A stretch of 64,000 nucleotides of DNA from Nonomuraea sp. NEAU-A123 (GTDB lineage: Bacteria; Actinomycetota; Actinomycetes; Streptosporangiales; Streptosporangiaceae), in NCBI RefSeq assembly GCF_018603905.1, contig NZ_JAHFZZ010000002.1:682001-746000 (forward strand), read 5' to 3'. Numbering within the stretch: position 1 is the stretch's first letter; each line of letters opens with the position of its first letter. A program made the position numbers and the translations under genes. The notes beneath the pieces are model-generated. The model ran no database searches and was not told the origin of the DNA. It was given only the letters and a program-made list of their open reading frames with translations. Positions 9,499-17,381 of the stretch are shown one piece after another.

Positions 9499-9637
9499 TA
9501 GGGATGGAGTCGTACTCGATCACCGGCGGCCGCTCTCCAACAATCCGGAGGATAAAGAACAAGCTGACTGCGACGTGCGCTCCATCCCCGTAGAAAATTC
9601 GGTTCGGGTGAGCATCTAAGGCGACTTGGGGAGCAGA

Positions 9638-9946
9638 TTGATCCACATACTTGAGACCATCGCTTGGGTTGCGTCTGCCTTAATCATGGCTTGGCTCGTG
9701 GGCTCCGGTCGGATGATCAGCGAAAGAGGCCACTTAAGACGACCTGATCCGGACCGGATCACTGATGTGGCTGTTCCTATCGAGGTGCAGCATGCAGTTC
9801 GCGTCCTGATCATGTCGGGGCAACGTATTGCCGCCATCAAAGAGATCCGCCGAGCGACCGGTCTCTCTCTCGAGCCCGCCATGGACGTGGTCGAGGCGCT
9901 TCGTCGCGCAATTGAGTTGCCCCCACCGGCTGACCACAATGATTGA
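9638..9946 (+). CDS. Membrane-anchored ribosomal L7/L12 C-terminal-like protein
   Basis: 102 aa. TTG 9638 is chosen because GGGGAG lies 4 bases upstream; TTG 9626 is the alternative. Residues 5-24 are a single membrane helix (AWVASALIMAWLVGS). Residues about 50-95 (IKEIRRATGLSLEPAMDVVEALR) match the L7/L12 C-terminal fold, normally '[20 protein letters not shown]'. Such small proteins are usually annotated as L12-like but are not ribosomal stalk proteins. The function is unknown; tethering of a translation-factor-like domain to the membrane is inference. Confidence 0.72.
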   Translation: MIHILETIAWVASALIMAWLVGSGRMISERGHLRRPDPDRITDVAVPIEVQHAVRVLIMSGQRIAAIKEIRRATGLSLEPAMDVVEALRRAIELPPPADHND

Positions 9947-10032
9947 CCACATCAGCCCCCGACAACCACCGACGCCACCCGACCGCCGCAACCACGAACC
10001 GGCACCGGGCGACAAGATTCTCGTCGTTTGCA

Positions 10033-10290
10033 AGCGCCCCTCCTGGTTCTCCAGGGTGAGCTGATGAACGGCCCGGACCAGGGCGGGAACGTCCTGTCTG
10101 ATCATGGCGAGTTCCTTGTTCTTGTTCGCGATCGTCTTCTTCAGCTTCTTGGTCGTGTCGCGCAGCCGCACTTCGACGTCAGACGTCGCCCCGCGGGCTT
10201 GGACGCGCTCATAGAACTCGGCCACCGGCTGCGGCGGGCCGTCCGCGTGATCGCGGCCAACCGGGGCGACCGCCTGGAAAGGTTCATACC
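10033..10290 (-). pseudogene. Remnant of a recombinase-associated coiled-coil protein
   Basis: The minus strand reads about 80 residues of lysine-rich coiled coil (RLRDTTKKLKKTIANKNKEL, then a leucine-rich tail) with no convincing start and a stop-free overrun. The composition resembles the C-terminal half of DUF6262-type proteins that accompany tyrosine recombinases in actinobacterial transposons. The weak DNA-binding half is missing. An integrase remnant lies 4 kb away. The assignment is tentative. Confidence 0.3.
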
Positions 10291-10333
10291 CTCGGCCGAC
10301 CCTGTCCGGCACCGAGGCTAGGTCATCCGCTAC

Positions 10334-10711
10334 ATGCGCCACGGACACGGCGATGAGTTCAGCGCCCGCGACGCCATGTCCGCCGCACGCGCGGCGATGA
10401 CGTCGGTGAAGGACACGCACCGCGCCACCACCTTCGAGGCCGGCAACCCTTGCTCGATCGCCCGCAAGGAGTTCGCCACGATGGCCCAAGCCGCCGATGA
10501 GTGCATCACCAAGGTTTCCGGCATCGACAAGGTCAGGCCGCAGGCGGTTCCGCACGAGAACACCAGCCTGCTCACCTGGATGATCGCCGACCTGGAAGCC
10601 CGGCTCACCGAGGTCGGCCTGCTCGGCTACCACCAGGTCCCGCCCGCGCAACGACTGTGGATCTGGGCCACCGACCTGGAACAGGCACGCAAAGACCTGC
10701 CTCTCGTCTGA
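10334..10711 (+). CDS. Hypothetical protein
   Basis: 125 aa, helical, no signal or membrane segment; not recognised. The end reads RLWIWATDLEQARKDLPLV. No strong RBS precedes ATG 10334 and it sits between recombinase debris and pafA, so it may be part of a mobile element or a remnant itself. Confidence 0.38.
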   Translation: MRHGHGDEFSARDAMSAARAAMTSVKDTHRATTFEAGNPCSIARKEFATMAQAADECITKVSGIDKVRPQAVPHENTSLLTWMIADLEARLTEVGLLGYHQVPPAQRLWIWATDLEQARKDLPLV

Positions 10712-10897
10712 CCGACGTCAACGGCCCTCCGGACTGTGCGGAAGGTCGTTTCGATGTGGTGGTGGACTCTCCCCACTGCAGTGCTGATCGGCGCGGCGGA
10801 TCGCAGCGCGGACCTCGCGGCGGTCGTCGGCCAAATCTGGTGCCCGTACAGACGCAGAGTGGCGTGGGCATTGATGCGATGCCAGCCGGCCGCTCGG

Positions 10898-12256
10898 TCA
10901 CATGCCGGCGATGAGATTGTCCACCCGCTCGTCGACGCTGCGGAACGGGTCCTTGCACAGCACGGTGCGCTGGGCCTGGTCGTTCAGCTTGAGATGCACC
11001 CAGTCGACGGTGAAGTCGCGCCGCTTCTCCTGCGCCTTGCGGATGAACTCACCCCGCAGTCGCGCCCTGGTCGTCTGCGGCGGCACCGACTTGGCCTCGA
11101 AGATCTTGATGTCGGAGGCCACCCGCTCCACCGCACCGCGGCGCTGTAGCAAGTAGAACAGGCCCCGCTTGCGATGCACGTCATGGTAGGCCAGGTCGAG
11201 CTGCGCCACCCTGGGCGACGACAGCGGCAGATCGTACTTCTTCCGGTAGCGCTCGATGAGCTGGTATTTCGTCACCCAGTCGATCTCGCGCGCCACCAGG
11301 TCGAGGTTGCCGGTCTCGACCGCGTGCAGCGTCCGCTCCCACAGCTCCAGCACCCGGTGCGCGATCGCATCGCCGCCGCGGCGCTCGACGAAGTCCTTGG
11401 CCTTCGACAGGTATTCCTGCTGGATCTCCAGGCTGGAGGCCTCGCGCCCGTTGGCCAGGCGCACCCGGCGCCGGCCGGTCATGTCGTGGGAGACCTCGCG
11501 GATGGCCCTGATCGGGTTCTCCAGCGACAGGTCGCGCATCACCGTGCCCGCCTCGATCATGCGCAGCACCAGGTCGGTGGCGCCGACCTTGAGCAGCATC
11601 GTGGTCTCGCTCATGTTCGAGTCGCCGACGATGACGTGCAGGCGGCGGAACCGCTCGGCGTCACCGTGCGGCTCGTCACGAGTGTTGATGATCGGCCTGG
11701 ACCGGGTGGTGGCCGACGACACGCCCTCCCAGATGTGCTCGGCCCGCTGCGACACGCAGTAGACCGCGCCACGCGGCGTCTGCAGCACCTTGCCCGCGCC
11801 GCAGATGATCTGCCTGGTGACCAGGAACGGGATCAGCACATCGGCCAGCCGCCCGAACTCGCCTTGCCGGCCCACACAGTAGTTCTCGTGACAGCCGTAG
11901 GAGTTGCCGGCCGAGTCGGTGTTGTTCTTGAACAGGTAGATGTCGCCGGCAATGCCCTCCTCGCGCAGCCGCTTCTCGGCGTCGACGAGCAGACCCTCCA
12001 GGATGCGCTCCCCCGCCTTGTCATGCGTGACCAGTTCGATCACGCTGTCGCACTCGGGCGTGGCGTACTCGGGATGGCTGCCGACGTCCAGGTACAGACG
12101 GGCGCCGTTGCGGAGGAAGACGTTGCTCGATCGGCCCCAGGACACGACCCGCCGGAACAGGTAGCGCGCGACCTCGTCGGGGGACAGCCTGCGCTGCCCC
12201 CTGAACGTGCAGGTCACGCCGTACTCGTTCTCCAGCCCGAAGATACGACGATCCAT
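10898..12256 (-). CDS. pafA: Pup-protein ligase PafA
   Basis: 452 aa. The start [13 protein letters not shown] is the usual PafA N-terminus (ATG 12256). It is a cytoplasmic carboxylate-amine ligase that joins Pup to substrate lysines, marking them for the actinobacterial proteasome. The ATP/Mg-binding glutamates are in GLENEYG and the catalytic aspartate region [17 protein letters not shown] is intact, as are [17 protein letters not shown] and the C-terminal domain to NLIAGM. The length equals family norm. Unusually, no pup, prcA/B, dop or mpa gene is nearby; instead mobile-element debris flanks it on both sides. It could be a relocated sole copy or a second paralogue. Confidence 0.96.
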   Translation of the reverse strand: MDRRIFGLENEYGVTCTFRGQRRLSPDEVARYLFRRVVSWGRSSNVFLRNGARLYLDVGSHPEYATPECDSVIELVTHDKAGERILEGLLVDAEKRLREEGIAGDIYLFKNNTDSAGNSYGCHENYCVGRQGEFGRLADVLIPFLVTRQIICGAGKVLQTPRGAVYCVSQRAEHIWEGVSSATTRSRPIINTRDEPHGDAERFRRLHVIVGDSNMSETTMLLKVGATDLVLRMIEAGTVMRDLSLENPIRAIREVSHDMTGRRRVRLANGREASSLEIQQEYLSKAKDFVERRGGDAIAHRVLELWERTLHAVETGNLDLVAREIDWVTKYQLIERYRKKYDLPLSSPRVAQLDLAYHDVHRKRGLFYLLQRRGAVERVASDIKIFEAKSVPPQTTRARLRGEFIRKAQEKRRDFTVDWVHLKLNDQAQRTVLCKDPFRSVDERVDNLIAGM

Positions 12257-12312
12257 CACCTCACGTTACTCCCCCATCACGGTCTCGCCCAGGTCATCCA
12301 GGTGGTCGGTGA

Positions 12313-12612
12313 GGACCTGGTGGTCGACGTCAAAGGGTACAAACGCCGGCCCTCGGATCCGCGCTGCTCCCCCACCCCCAAGATGGCACGGCCTGGGAAG
12401 CTCGCCATGACCTACACCAGGTGTTGCGCGGTCTGCCACACCGCCAACGACAGGTTCTGGCCTGGACGTTCAGCGGGTATACCCCCGCTGAGATCGCCGA
12501 CCAGCTTGGCATGACCCCCAACGCGGTCAGCGCCAGCCTCAAAAAAGCCCGGCGAGCCGCGATCAAGCACCTCACCGACGCCGGGTACTTCGCCACCGGT
12601 GAGGAGGCGTGA
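12313..12612 (+). pseudogene. Sigma-70 region 4-like HTH protein, 5'-truncated
   Basis: The readable end (LRGLPHRQRQVLAWTFSGYT, PAEIADQLGMTPNAVSASLKKAR) is a clear sigma-70 region 4 helix-turn-helix. The frame is open only from 12313 and has no good start; a neighbouring frame (about 12275-12350) reads EDLVVDVKGYKRRPSDP, like region 2.4, so a frameshift may separate two parts of an ECF-like factor. Alternatively GTG 12421 starts a 63-aa HTH-only protein. The stop overlaps the next ATG (ATGA), indicating translational coupling to the DLD-repeat gene. Confidence 0.55.
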
Positions 12613-13415
12613 TGGCCAACCACGACCACAACGAAGCTGACCGACTCGACCTGTGCCATCATGCCCTGATCGACGATCTACGCACCGTCCTGGATATCGA
12701 GGCTGGCCTGCGCGAGGCGCTGCTGCACTCCCATCACGCGGCTCAACTGGATGATCTGGACACCATTGTCAACGTCGAAACCGGACTTGCTGCGATCTTG
12801 CCTGCCACGAGCGCAGTTGCGCCGCAGGCTCAGGACGAAAGCCGTCCGCTCACCCCTGAGCAACTCCTGGAGGCCGTCAGCCCACAAGATCGTCTGACCC
12901 TACGGCGCACCCCCCACGTACTCGACCTCGCCCGCGATCTCGCCCGGACCCTCGACCACACCCTCAACCACGCCCGCGCCCTCGACCGCGCCCACATCCG
13001 CGCCCGCGCCTTCGCTCTCGACCCCGACCTCGACCTCGACCCCGATCCCGACCGCAACCTCGCCTCTGCCCGCGCTCTCGCCCGCGACCTCGACCGCCTC
13101 CGCGAATACGACTTCGTCGCCCCGCCTTTTCACGCGGTTCGGCGCGCCATTCGCGAGGCGCTGGGCCGGGATGTTCCCCTCGCGGCAGCGTCGGTCCGCA
13201 CGTTTCTCGACGACTTCACGGCGTCCGACCTGCGCAGCCTCCGCCTGGCGGACATCGACCTGGAGGGAGTTCGGTGGTCGGAGACGGGAACACGGTGGCC
13301 TGAGGAGGTGGACATCGACGACCTCAAAGCTCACTCGGAGGAGATCGGCGCAGGAAGTGGGCTGTACGTCGTGCGGCGGGGCTGGACCGTGCGCAGCTTC
13401 GTAGACCTTGCATGA
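12612..13415 (+). CDS. Repeat-rich protein coupled to sigma-like HTH gene
   Basis: 267 aa, ATG 12612 with GAGGAGG upstream inside the preceding gene. The N-terminal 65 residues contain two similar helical units (DIEAGLREAL and NVETGLAAIL). Residues about 105-160 are a low-complexity stretch of alternating Leu/Ala/Arg/Asp (runs such as DPDLDLDPDPD and ARALARDLDR). The C-terminus (about 175-267) is a folded domain ending SGLYVVRRG. I do not recognise the family. Coupling to an HTH protein suggests a two-gene module in which the HTH reads DNA and this protein acts as partner or effector (inference). The repeat DNA is strongly pyrimidine-purine patterned and could vary by slippage. Confidence 0.75.
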   Translation: MANHDHNEADRLDLCHHALIDDLRTVLDIEAGLREALLHSHHAAQLDDLDTIVNVETGLAAILPATSAVAPQAQDESRPLTPEQLLEAVSPQDRLTLRRTPHVLDLARDLARTLDHTLNHARALDRAHIRARAFALDPDLDLDPDPDRNLASARALARDLDRLREYDFVAPPFHAVRRAIREALGRDVPLAAASVRTFLDDFTASDLRSLRLADIDLEGVRWSETGTRWPEEVDIDDLKAHSEEIGAGSGLYVVRRGWTVRSFVDLA

Positions 13416-13598
13416 CCGATGGGGCGGGAGTCGTCTGCCGGTGGTGGCGGCCCTCGCACCGGGCACCCTTCAGTAGTCCAGCGCCCGGTCGACCAGCTCG
13501 GCGATTTCCTCCTGCGAGGCTAACGGCACCGTCGGATATCAGAACTGTCCGAATAGGTCTCTGAACAGGCCCTGTTGGGGTTCTGGCATGCTGTCGTG

Positions 13599-14120
13599 GT
13601 GAGCAATGTGGATCTTGCCCGTCGGGTTCGCGGCTGTTGCCGGTTGAGTGGCCGGTTCGTCTTGCGTTCGGGACGAGTGGACGATGAGTACTTCGACAAG
13701 TACCAGTTCGAGGCTGACCCGCTTCTTTTGGATGAGTTGGCGCTGGGGATGGCGTCGCTGGTCCCTGTCGGAACTGAGGTGTTGGCCGGTCTGGAGATGG
13801 GAGGCATCGCGGTGGTCACGGCGCTGGGACGGCACACTGCTCTGCCGTGCGCGTTTGTGCGTAAGACAGCGAAGTCCTATGGCACTGCCCGGCTGGCCGA
13901 GGGTGCTGAGGTCAAGGGACGGCGGGTCTTGGTCATTGAGGACGTGGTGACTTCGGGCGGGCAGATCGCGATCTCCACTGGTCAGTTGCGTGATCTAGGA
14001 GCCCAGATCGACCACGCGTTGTGTGTCATCGATCGGCAAGAGGGCGGTGCGGAGGCCTTGGCTGCGAATGGGATCCGACTCCTTGCGCTGCTGAAGCGCG
14101 AGGATCTCGATCAAGCCTGA
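13599..14120 (+). CDS. pyrE: Orotate phosphoribosyltransferase
   Basis: 173 aa from GTG 13599 (TTG 13575 possible). Transfers phosphoribose from PRPP to orotate to form OMP in pyrimidine synthesis; cytoplasmic dimer. The PRPP-binding loop VLVIEDVVTSGG (about residues 113-124) and the flexible-loop lysine region FVRKTAKSYGT are present, with the VAGLEMGGI-type substrate pocket as LAGLEMGGIAV. The length is typical. It stands alone, without other pyr genes, and a 13-base palindrome AACAGGCCCTGTT (13564-13576) precedes it. A paralogue doing general purine/pyrimidine PRT work is possible. Confidence 0.85.
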   Translation: MSNVDLARRVRGCCRLSGRFVLRSGRVDDEYFDKYQFEADPLLLDELALGMASLVPVGTEVLAGLEMGGIAVVTALGRHTALPCAFVRKTAKSYGTARLAEGAEVKGRRVLVIEDVVTSGGQIAISTGQLRDLGAQIDHALCVIDRQEGGAEALAANGIRLLALLKREDLDQA

Positions 14121-14587
14121 GGGGTTGGACTCGGCCGCTTGGGGAGACGGGGTTCGCGGCGGCTGACGTCGGCGGCGTAGGTCATCCAGTCGCCGGAGGA
14201 TGCTCGTTGCCAGGCGACGGCGACGTCAATGTGGAAGCCCAGCATGCGGGCGAGCAGGGTGGCGGGCAGTTCGGTGGCGAGTTGGAACAGGGCGGTGGAG
14301 CGGGCTTGGCCGGGTTGGATGCCGAGGTCTTTGAGGCGTTTCCCGAGGTGGGTGGCGCTGATCGGGCGGCCGGGTTGGCCTCCAGGAAATAGCCAGGGTG
14401 AGGGGTTGGCGGCGCCGGTGGTGGCGTGTCCACGTTTGCCGTCCAGCACGTGGCGGGTGAGGTCGGCGACGGGCTCGGGCAGGGTGATGGGTGTCGTCCC
14501 GAGTTGGATCTTCACGGTGGTGTCGTCGAGGGTGACGTGGTCGGTGGTGAGTCGGCTGACCCGGGCGGTGGCGGAGGGCAGTTACTG
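14111..14587 (-). pseudogene. Tyrosine-type integrase, C-terminal remnant
   Basis: The minus frame reads RVSRLTTDHVTLDDTT, LGTTPITLPEPVADL, WLFPGGQPGRPIS and ATELPATLLARMLGFHIDVAVAWQRAS, matching the degenerate actinobacterial integrase family in which the C-terminus reads 'ALGYHH..TATRLA..AG..WSRYA'. An in-frame stop at about 14582 cuts off the N-terminal half, and no start is present. It overlaps the pyrE 3' end by 10 bases. A remnant of an integrated element. Confidence 0.62.
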
Positions 14588-14671
14588 AGGTACGACCGGT
14601 TCTATCGGTCGCGGTGCGCTGTTCTCGGCCGGGCCATCGGTAAATGTCGGCGTTCGGCAGCAGGTAGCCGC

Positions 14672-14677
14672 TACCGT
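14672..14677 (+). promoter_or_regulatory. -10 element for leaderless hydrolase mRNA
   Basis: TACCGT (TAnnnT) ends six bases before ATG 14684, the geometry of actinobacterial leaderless transcripts; no Shine-Dalgarno box is present. Confidence 0.4.
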
Positions 14678-14683
14678 GCCTCC

Positions 14684-15559
14684 ATGTTGGATGCGCATGA
14701 GCGATTTGTGGCCTCCGGGCCGCTGCGGATTTGGACTGAGCGGGTCGGGAATCCTGGGCTTCCCGCTGTTTTGATGGTCATGGGGTCGGCTGCTCAGGGT
14801 GTCAGTTGCCCTGATGCACTGGTTGGTCGGCTTGTTGAGCGTGGGGTTCAGGTGATCCGGTTCGATCATCGGGACACCGGTCGGTCCAGCGTTATCGACT
14901 TCGATGCTCACCCGTACACCATCGGGGACATGGCTCGCGACTGCCTGGCTGTGCTGGACGGTTACGGACTGGGCTCCGCTCATGTGGCTGGGACTTCCAT
15001 GGGCGGCATGATCGCGCAGTGGTTGGGGGTGCACGCGCCGGACCGGGTCCGGTCTTTGACCGTGATGTCCAGCTCGCCGATGGGCCATGATCCGAGTCCG
15101 GCGTGGGCACGGGCGATGGCCGGGGAGCCGGCCGACCCGGATGATCTACCACCGCCGTCGCCGGCGTTTCTCGCGCATATGGCCACCGGGCTGCCGCCGG
15201 GAGTGGAGTCCGACGTGGCCTTGTTCCGGGTCTTCAACGGGCCGGTTCGGCCGTTCGACGAGCCGGCCGCCCGGGCGATGCTGGAGTTGGCGCTGTCGCG
15301 GGCTACCGACCCGGCGGCCGCGGCCAACCATCACCGGGCCGCGTGGACAGACGCCCCTGATCTGCTCGCCCCGCTGTCGTCGATCACCGCGCCGACCTCG
15401 ATCGTGCACGGCGACCAGGATCCGGTCTATCCGCTCGGTCACGGCGAGGCCCTGGCTGCCGCGATTCCGGGCGCGGTACTGCACGTCGTGCCCGGGATGG
15501 GCCATGTCATGACTTCACCCGGCCTGCCCGAGGAGGTCGCCGACCTGATCCGGCTGTAA
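14684..15559 (+). CDS. Alpha/beta hydrolase (esterase/lactonase-like)
   Basis: 291 aa. Full catalytic triad: nucleophile GTSMGGM (about residue 107), acid HGDQDPVYPL, histidine GMGHVM. HRDTGRS is the oxyanion-hole-side motif typical of RdmC/DhmA-like aclacinomycin methylesterase relatives. Cytoplasmic, substrate unknown. Longer in-frame starts run into recombinase debris and are not used. Likely translated from a leaderless mRNA. Confidence 0.88.
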   Translation: MLDAHERFVASGPLRIWTERVGNPGLPAVLMVMGSAAQGVSCPDALVGRLVERGVQVIRFDHRDTGRSSVIDFDAHPYTIGDMARDCLAVLDGYGLGSAHVAGTSMGGMIAQWLGVHAPDRVRSLTVMSSSPMGHDPSPAWARAMAGEPADPDDLPPPSPAFLAHMATGLPPGVESDVALFRVFNGPVRPFDEPAARAMLELALSRATDPAAAANHHRAAWTDAPDLLAPLSSITAPTSIVHGDQDPVYPLGHGEALAAAIPGAVLHVVPGMGHVMTSPGLPEEVADLIRL

Positions 15560-15572
15560 CCCGCCTTGCGGG
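15560..15572 (+). terminator. Weak hairpin after hydrolase gene
   Basis: CCCGC-CTT-GCGGG directly after the stop codon; short stem and no T-run. Confidence 0.3.
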
Positions 15573-15773
15573 GGCGGGGCCGCGCCGATGAACAGCCGCG
15601 TGGCGAACCACCTCTACTTCTACACGACCTCACGTCCCGGCCCGGCATCACCGCGATGATCGAAGCAATCGACGGACTCGTCCGCGAGGGAGAGATCCGC
15701 AACGCCTGCCAGGTCATTCCCGACCCGGAAGGAAGCCGAGATGCCTCAGATTGATTGGCGGAAAGCATCCCTG

Positions 15774-15841
15774 CGTCTGCCAGTTCTTCTGAGGCACCGC
15801 AGGTCACGGGCAAATTAGTGCCTCAACTCAACTGGCAGACG
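15774..15841. repeat. Large two-part inverted repeat (stem-loop)
   Basis: CGTCTGCCAGTT (15774-15785) pairs perfectly with AACTGGCAGACG (15830-15841). After a 4/4 internal loop, TGAGGCAC (15790-15797) pairs with GTGCCTCA (15818-15825), leaving a 20-base loop. It lies in the 337-base gap 15560-15896, where otherwise only a short decayed reading frame (15566-15754) is seen. A mobilisation-like gene starts 790 bases on, so an oriT or replication hairpin is possible. Confidence 0.8.
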
Positions 15842-15896
15842 ACATCGGAGGCCAATCTGCGCGCAGACGGGTTGTTGATGGGGTATTCATGAGGTC

Positions 15897-16289
15897 ATGG
15901 GTGGTCGTGCGAGCCGCCGCCGAAACCGGCGACCAGGGCGAGTACGGCTATTGGTGTTCTCCCTATTGACCACGTTGGCGTCAGCGCTGAGTGCGGTGTC
16001 CGGGTGGGATGAGGCACCCACTCCCTTTCAGGTCGCCAGCTTGGCCGGTTCCATGACGCTGACCGCCTGGCTGGCTTGGCAAGCGCTTCAGGATCACCGA
16101 AAGTCCGGACCTCAGCCAGGCGTTATCCGCAAGAGGCGTCGCAGAACGCTGAAGGGCTCACTGGTCATGTGGCTGACGTGGTGGGGCTTTCCAGAGCAAC
16201 GGGGCATCCCCCCGCCGCAGCGTGGTGATGCCCTTAAAAGGGAAGCCGACCACGAGGGGCGTGAGCCTGCCCTTCTTCTGGCTGCATGA
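15897..16289 (+). CDS. Hypothetical two-helix membrane protein
   Basis: 130 aa. A basic N-terminus (many Arg) precedes two membrane helices at about residues 17-38 (LLVFSLLTTLASALSAV) and 48-66 (ASLAGSMTLTAWLAWQA); the C-terminus is basic then hydrophilic. Not recognised. ATG 15897 has GAGG very close upstream. It belongs to the accessory region with the MobC-like gene. Confidence 0.5.
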   Translation: MGGRASRRRNRRPGRVRLLVFSLLTTLASALSAVSGWDEAPTPFQVASLAGSMTLTAWLAWQALQDHRKSGPQPGVIRKRRRRTLKGSLVMWLTWWGFPEQRGIPPPQRGDALKREADHEGREPALLLAA

Positions 16290-16299
16290 TTTCTTCGCT

Positions 16300-16548
16300 C
16301 TAGCGCCAAGGGTGTGTGGGGATCAGCGCGCTTGTGGCCATGCCTTTGACCTCGCCTAAGAGCTCCTGGATTCCTTCGGCGACACCCTGGCGGCCGACAC
16401 GCCGCGCCTTGATCTTGTAGGAAAGGTCCGGGCCTCTGCCGGTGCAAAGAGCCGCCGTCCACCACGCCCCGAACTCGCCGACCGACCATGATCGAATGCT
16501 TGCTTCTTGCAGGTCCAGCGCTATCTCGACGTTCGCTTCACACCGCAC
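16300..16548 (-). CDS. Hypothetical protein divergent from MobC-like gene
   Basis: 82 aa from GTG 16548, preceded by AAGAAGGG; the frame is open further (to 16662) but that part overlaps the divergent gene's control region. Reads VRCEANVEIALDLQEASIR and a Trp-rich patch. Not recognised. Reality is uncertain. Confidence 0.4.
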   Translation of the reverse strand: MRCEANVEIALDLQEASIRSWSVGEFGAWWTAALCTGRGPDLSYKIKARRVGRQGVAEGIQELLGEVKGMATSALIPTHPWR

Positions 16549-16594
16549 AGCCCTTCTTGCCAGGGCTTCGCGCGCCTGGCCCGTTGCGGAAAAG

Positions 16595-16628
16595 TTATAG
16601 ATTTGGGTTCCCCAAACTGTCAGGAGGG
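16595..16628 (+). promoter_or_regulatory. Promoter, operator-like palindrome and RBS of MobC-like gene
   Basis: TATAGA (16595-16600) is -10-like, immediately followed by the perfect palindrome TTTGGG-TTC-CCCAAA (16602-16616) and AGGAGGG (16622-16628). A palindrome over the transcription start fits self-regulation by the encoded ribbon-helix-helix protein. The opposite strand offers TATAAC for the divergent gene. Confidence 0.5.
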
Positions 16629-16631
16629 CGT

Positions 16632-17381
16632 GTGACGGACGACGAGGAACCGCCATCGACACGCCGTCGACGACCCCGCGAACGCGGCCAGGGGCAGCGC
16701 AGAAACCGCGTCAACCTCCGCCTGTCCGACGCCGAACACGACGCCTTGGAAACGGCCGCCGCCCAGTCAGGGACGACCTTGGCGAACTACGTGAGCGCGG
16801 CCGCGCTGTCGGCCGCGCGCGACGAGCTGCCTCCTGATGCGCGCGAGGCGATGATCCGGCTGTTCGCCATGCAGCGCGCCGTGGTCAATCTCTGCACCGA
16901 GCAGGATTCGTCCTATGACTGGCGGATCTCCCGGCTCTACGCCATGTGCGAGGAGACCATCGAGGAGTTCATCAACATCTCCCGCAGGGCCCGCGGGACG
17001 CGCGCGCGGTGGACTCCCAGCCGTATCCAGCGGGCCAATGCCGCCCCGCGGCTACCGTCGACGGCAGGTGAGTGGACCGATCAGCTCGCCAAGTTCGTCC
17101 GCCAGTTGGAGGACGGCGGCCCGCTGGCACAGGAGCACTGGAACCACGGCTACCTGTATAGCGCGCTGACCGACGCCGTCATCGCCTTGGGCAAAGCTAA
17201 CCCTGGAGGCCTCAACCGGCTACGCGTCATTGATCGCCTCGCGGGCCGCACGCAGGATCCAGGTCGATGGCCTCCGCGGCCGCCGCCTCGCGCCCAGCGC
17301 TTCGGCGCAGGCGCGGCGGCTGCTCGAAGGAGGGCCCAGAGCGGCGATGATGATCCGGGGGCGGCCGGGGCTCACGTGTAG
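16632..17381 (+). CDS. Ribbon-helix-helix protein, MobC-like
   Basis: 249 aa, GTG 16632 with a strong AGGAGGG. After a basic tail, residues about 25-70 (NRVNLRLSDAEHDALETAAA, then GTTLANYVSAAAL) are a ribbon-helix-helix DNA-binding segment as in relaxosome accessory protein MobC. A helical middle follows; the last 50 residues are Pro/Arg/Ala-rich and overlap the remnant deformylase gene, so the original end may be lost. No relaxase gene (MOB) is nearby. It probably marks a decayed mobilisable element; a chromosomal transcription factor is the alternative. Confidence 0.62.
   Translation: MTDDEEPPSTRRRRPRERGQGQRRNRVNLRLSDAEHDALETAAAQSGTTLANYVSAAALSAARDELPPDAREAMIRLFAMQRAVVNLCTEQDSSYDWRISRLYAMCEETIEEFINISRRARGTRARWTPSRIQRANAAPRLPSTAGEWTDQLAKFVRQLEDGGPLAQEHWNHGYLYSALTDAVIALGKANPGGLNRLRVIDRLAGRTQDPGRWPPRPPPRAQRFGAGAAAARRRAQSGDDDPGAAGAHV

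Noticed and set aside
15566-15754. Small plus-strand frame after the alpha/beta hydrolase
   Set aside because: No start signal and changing frame; looks like decayed coding remnant and cannot be named.
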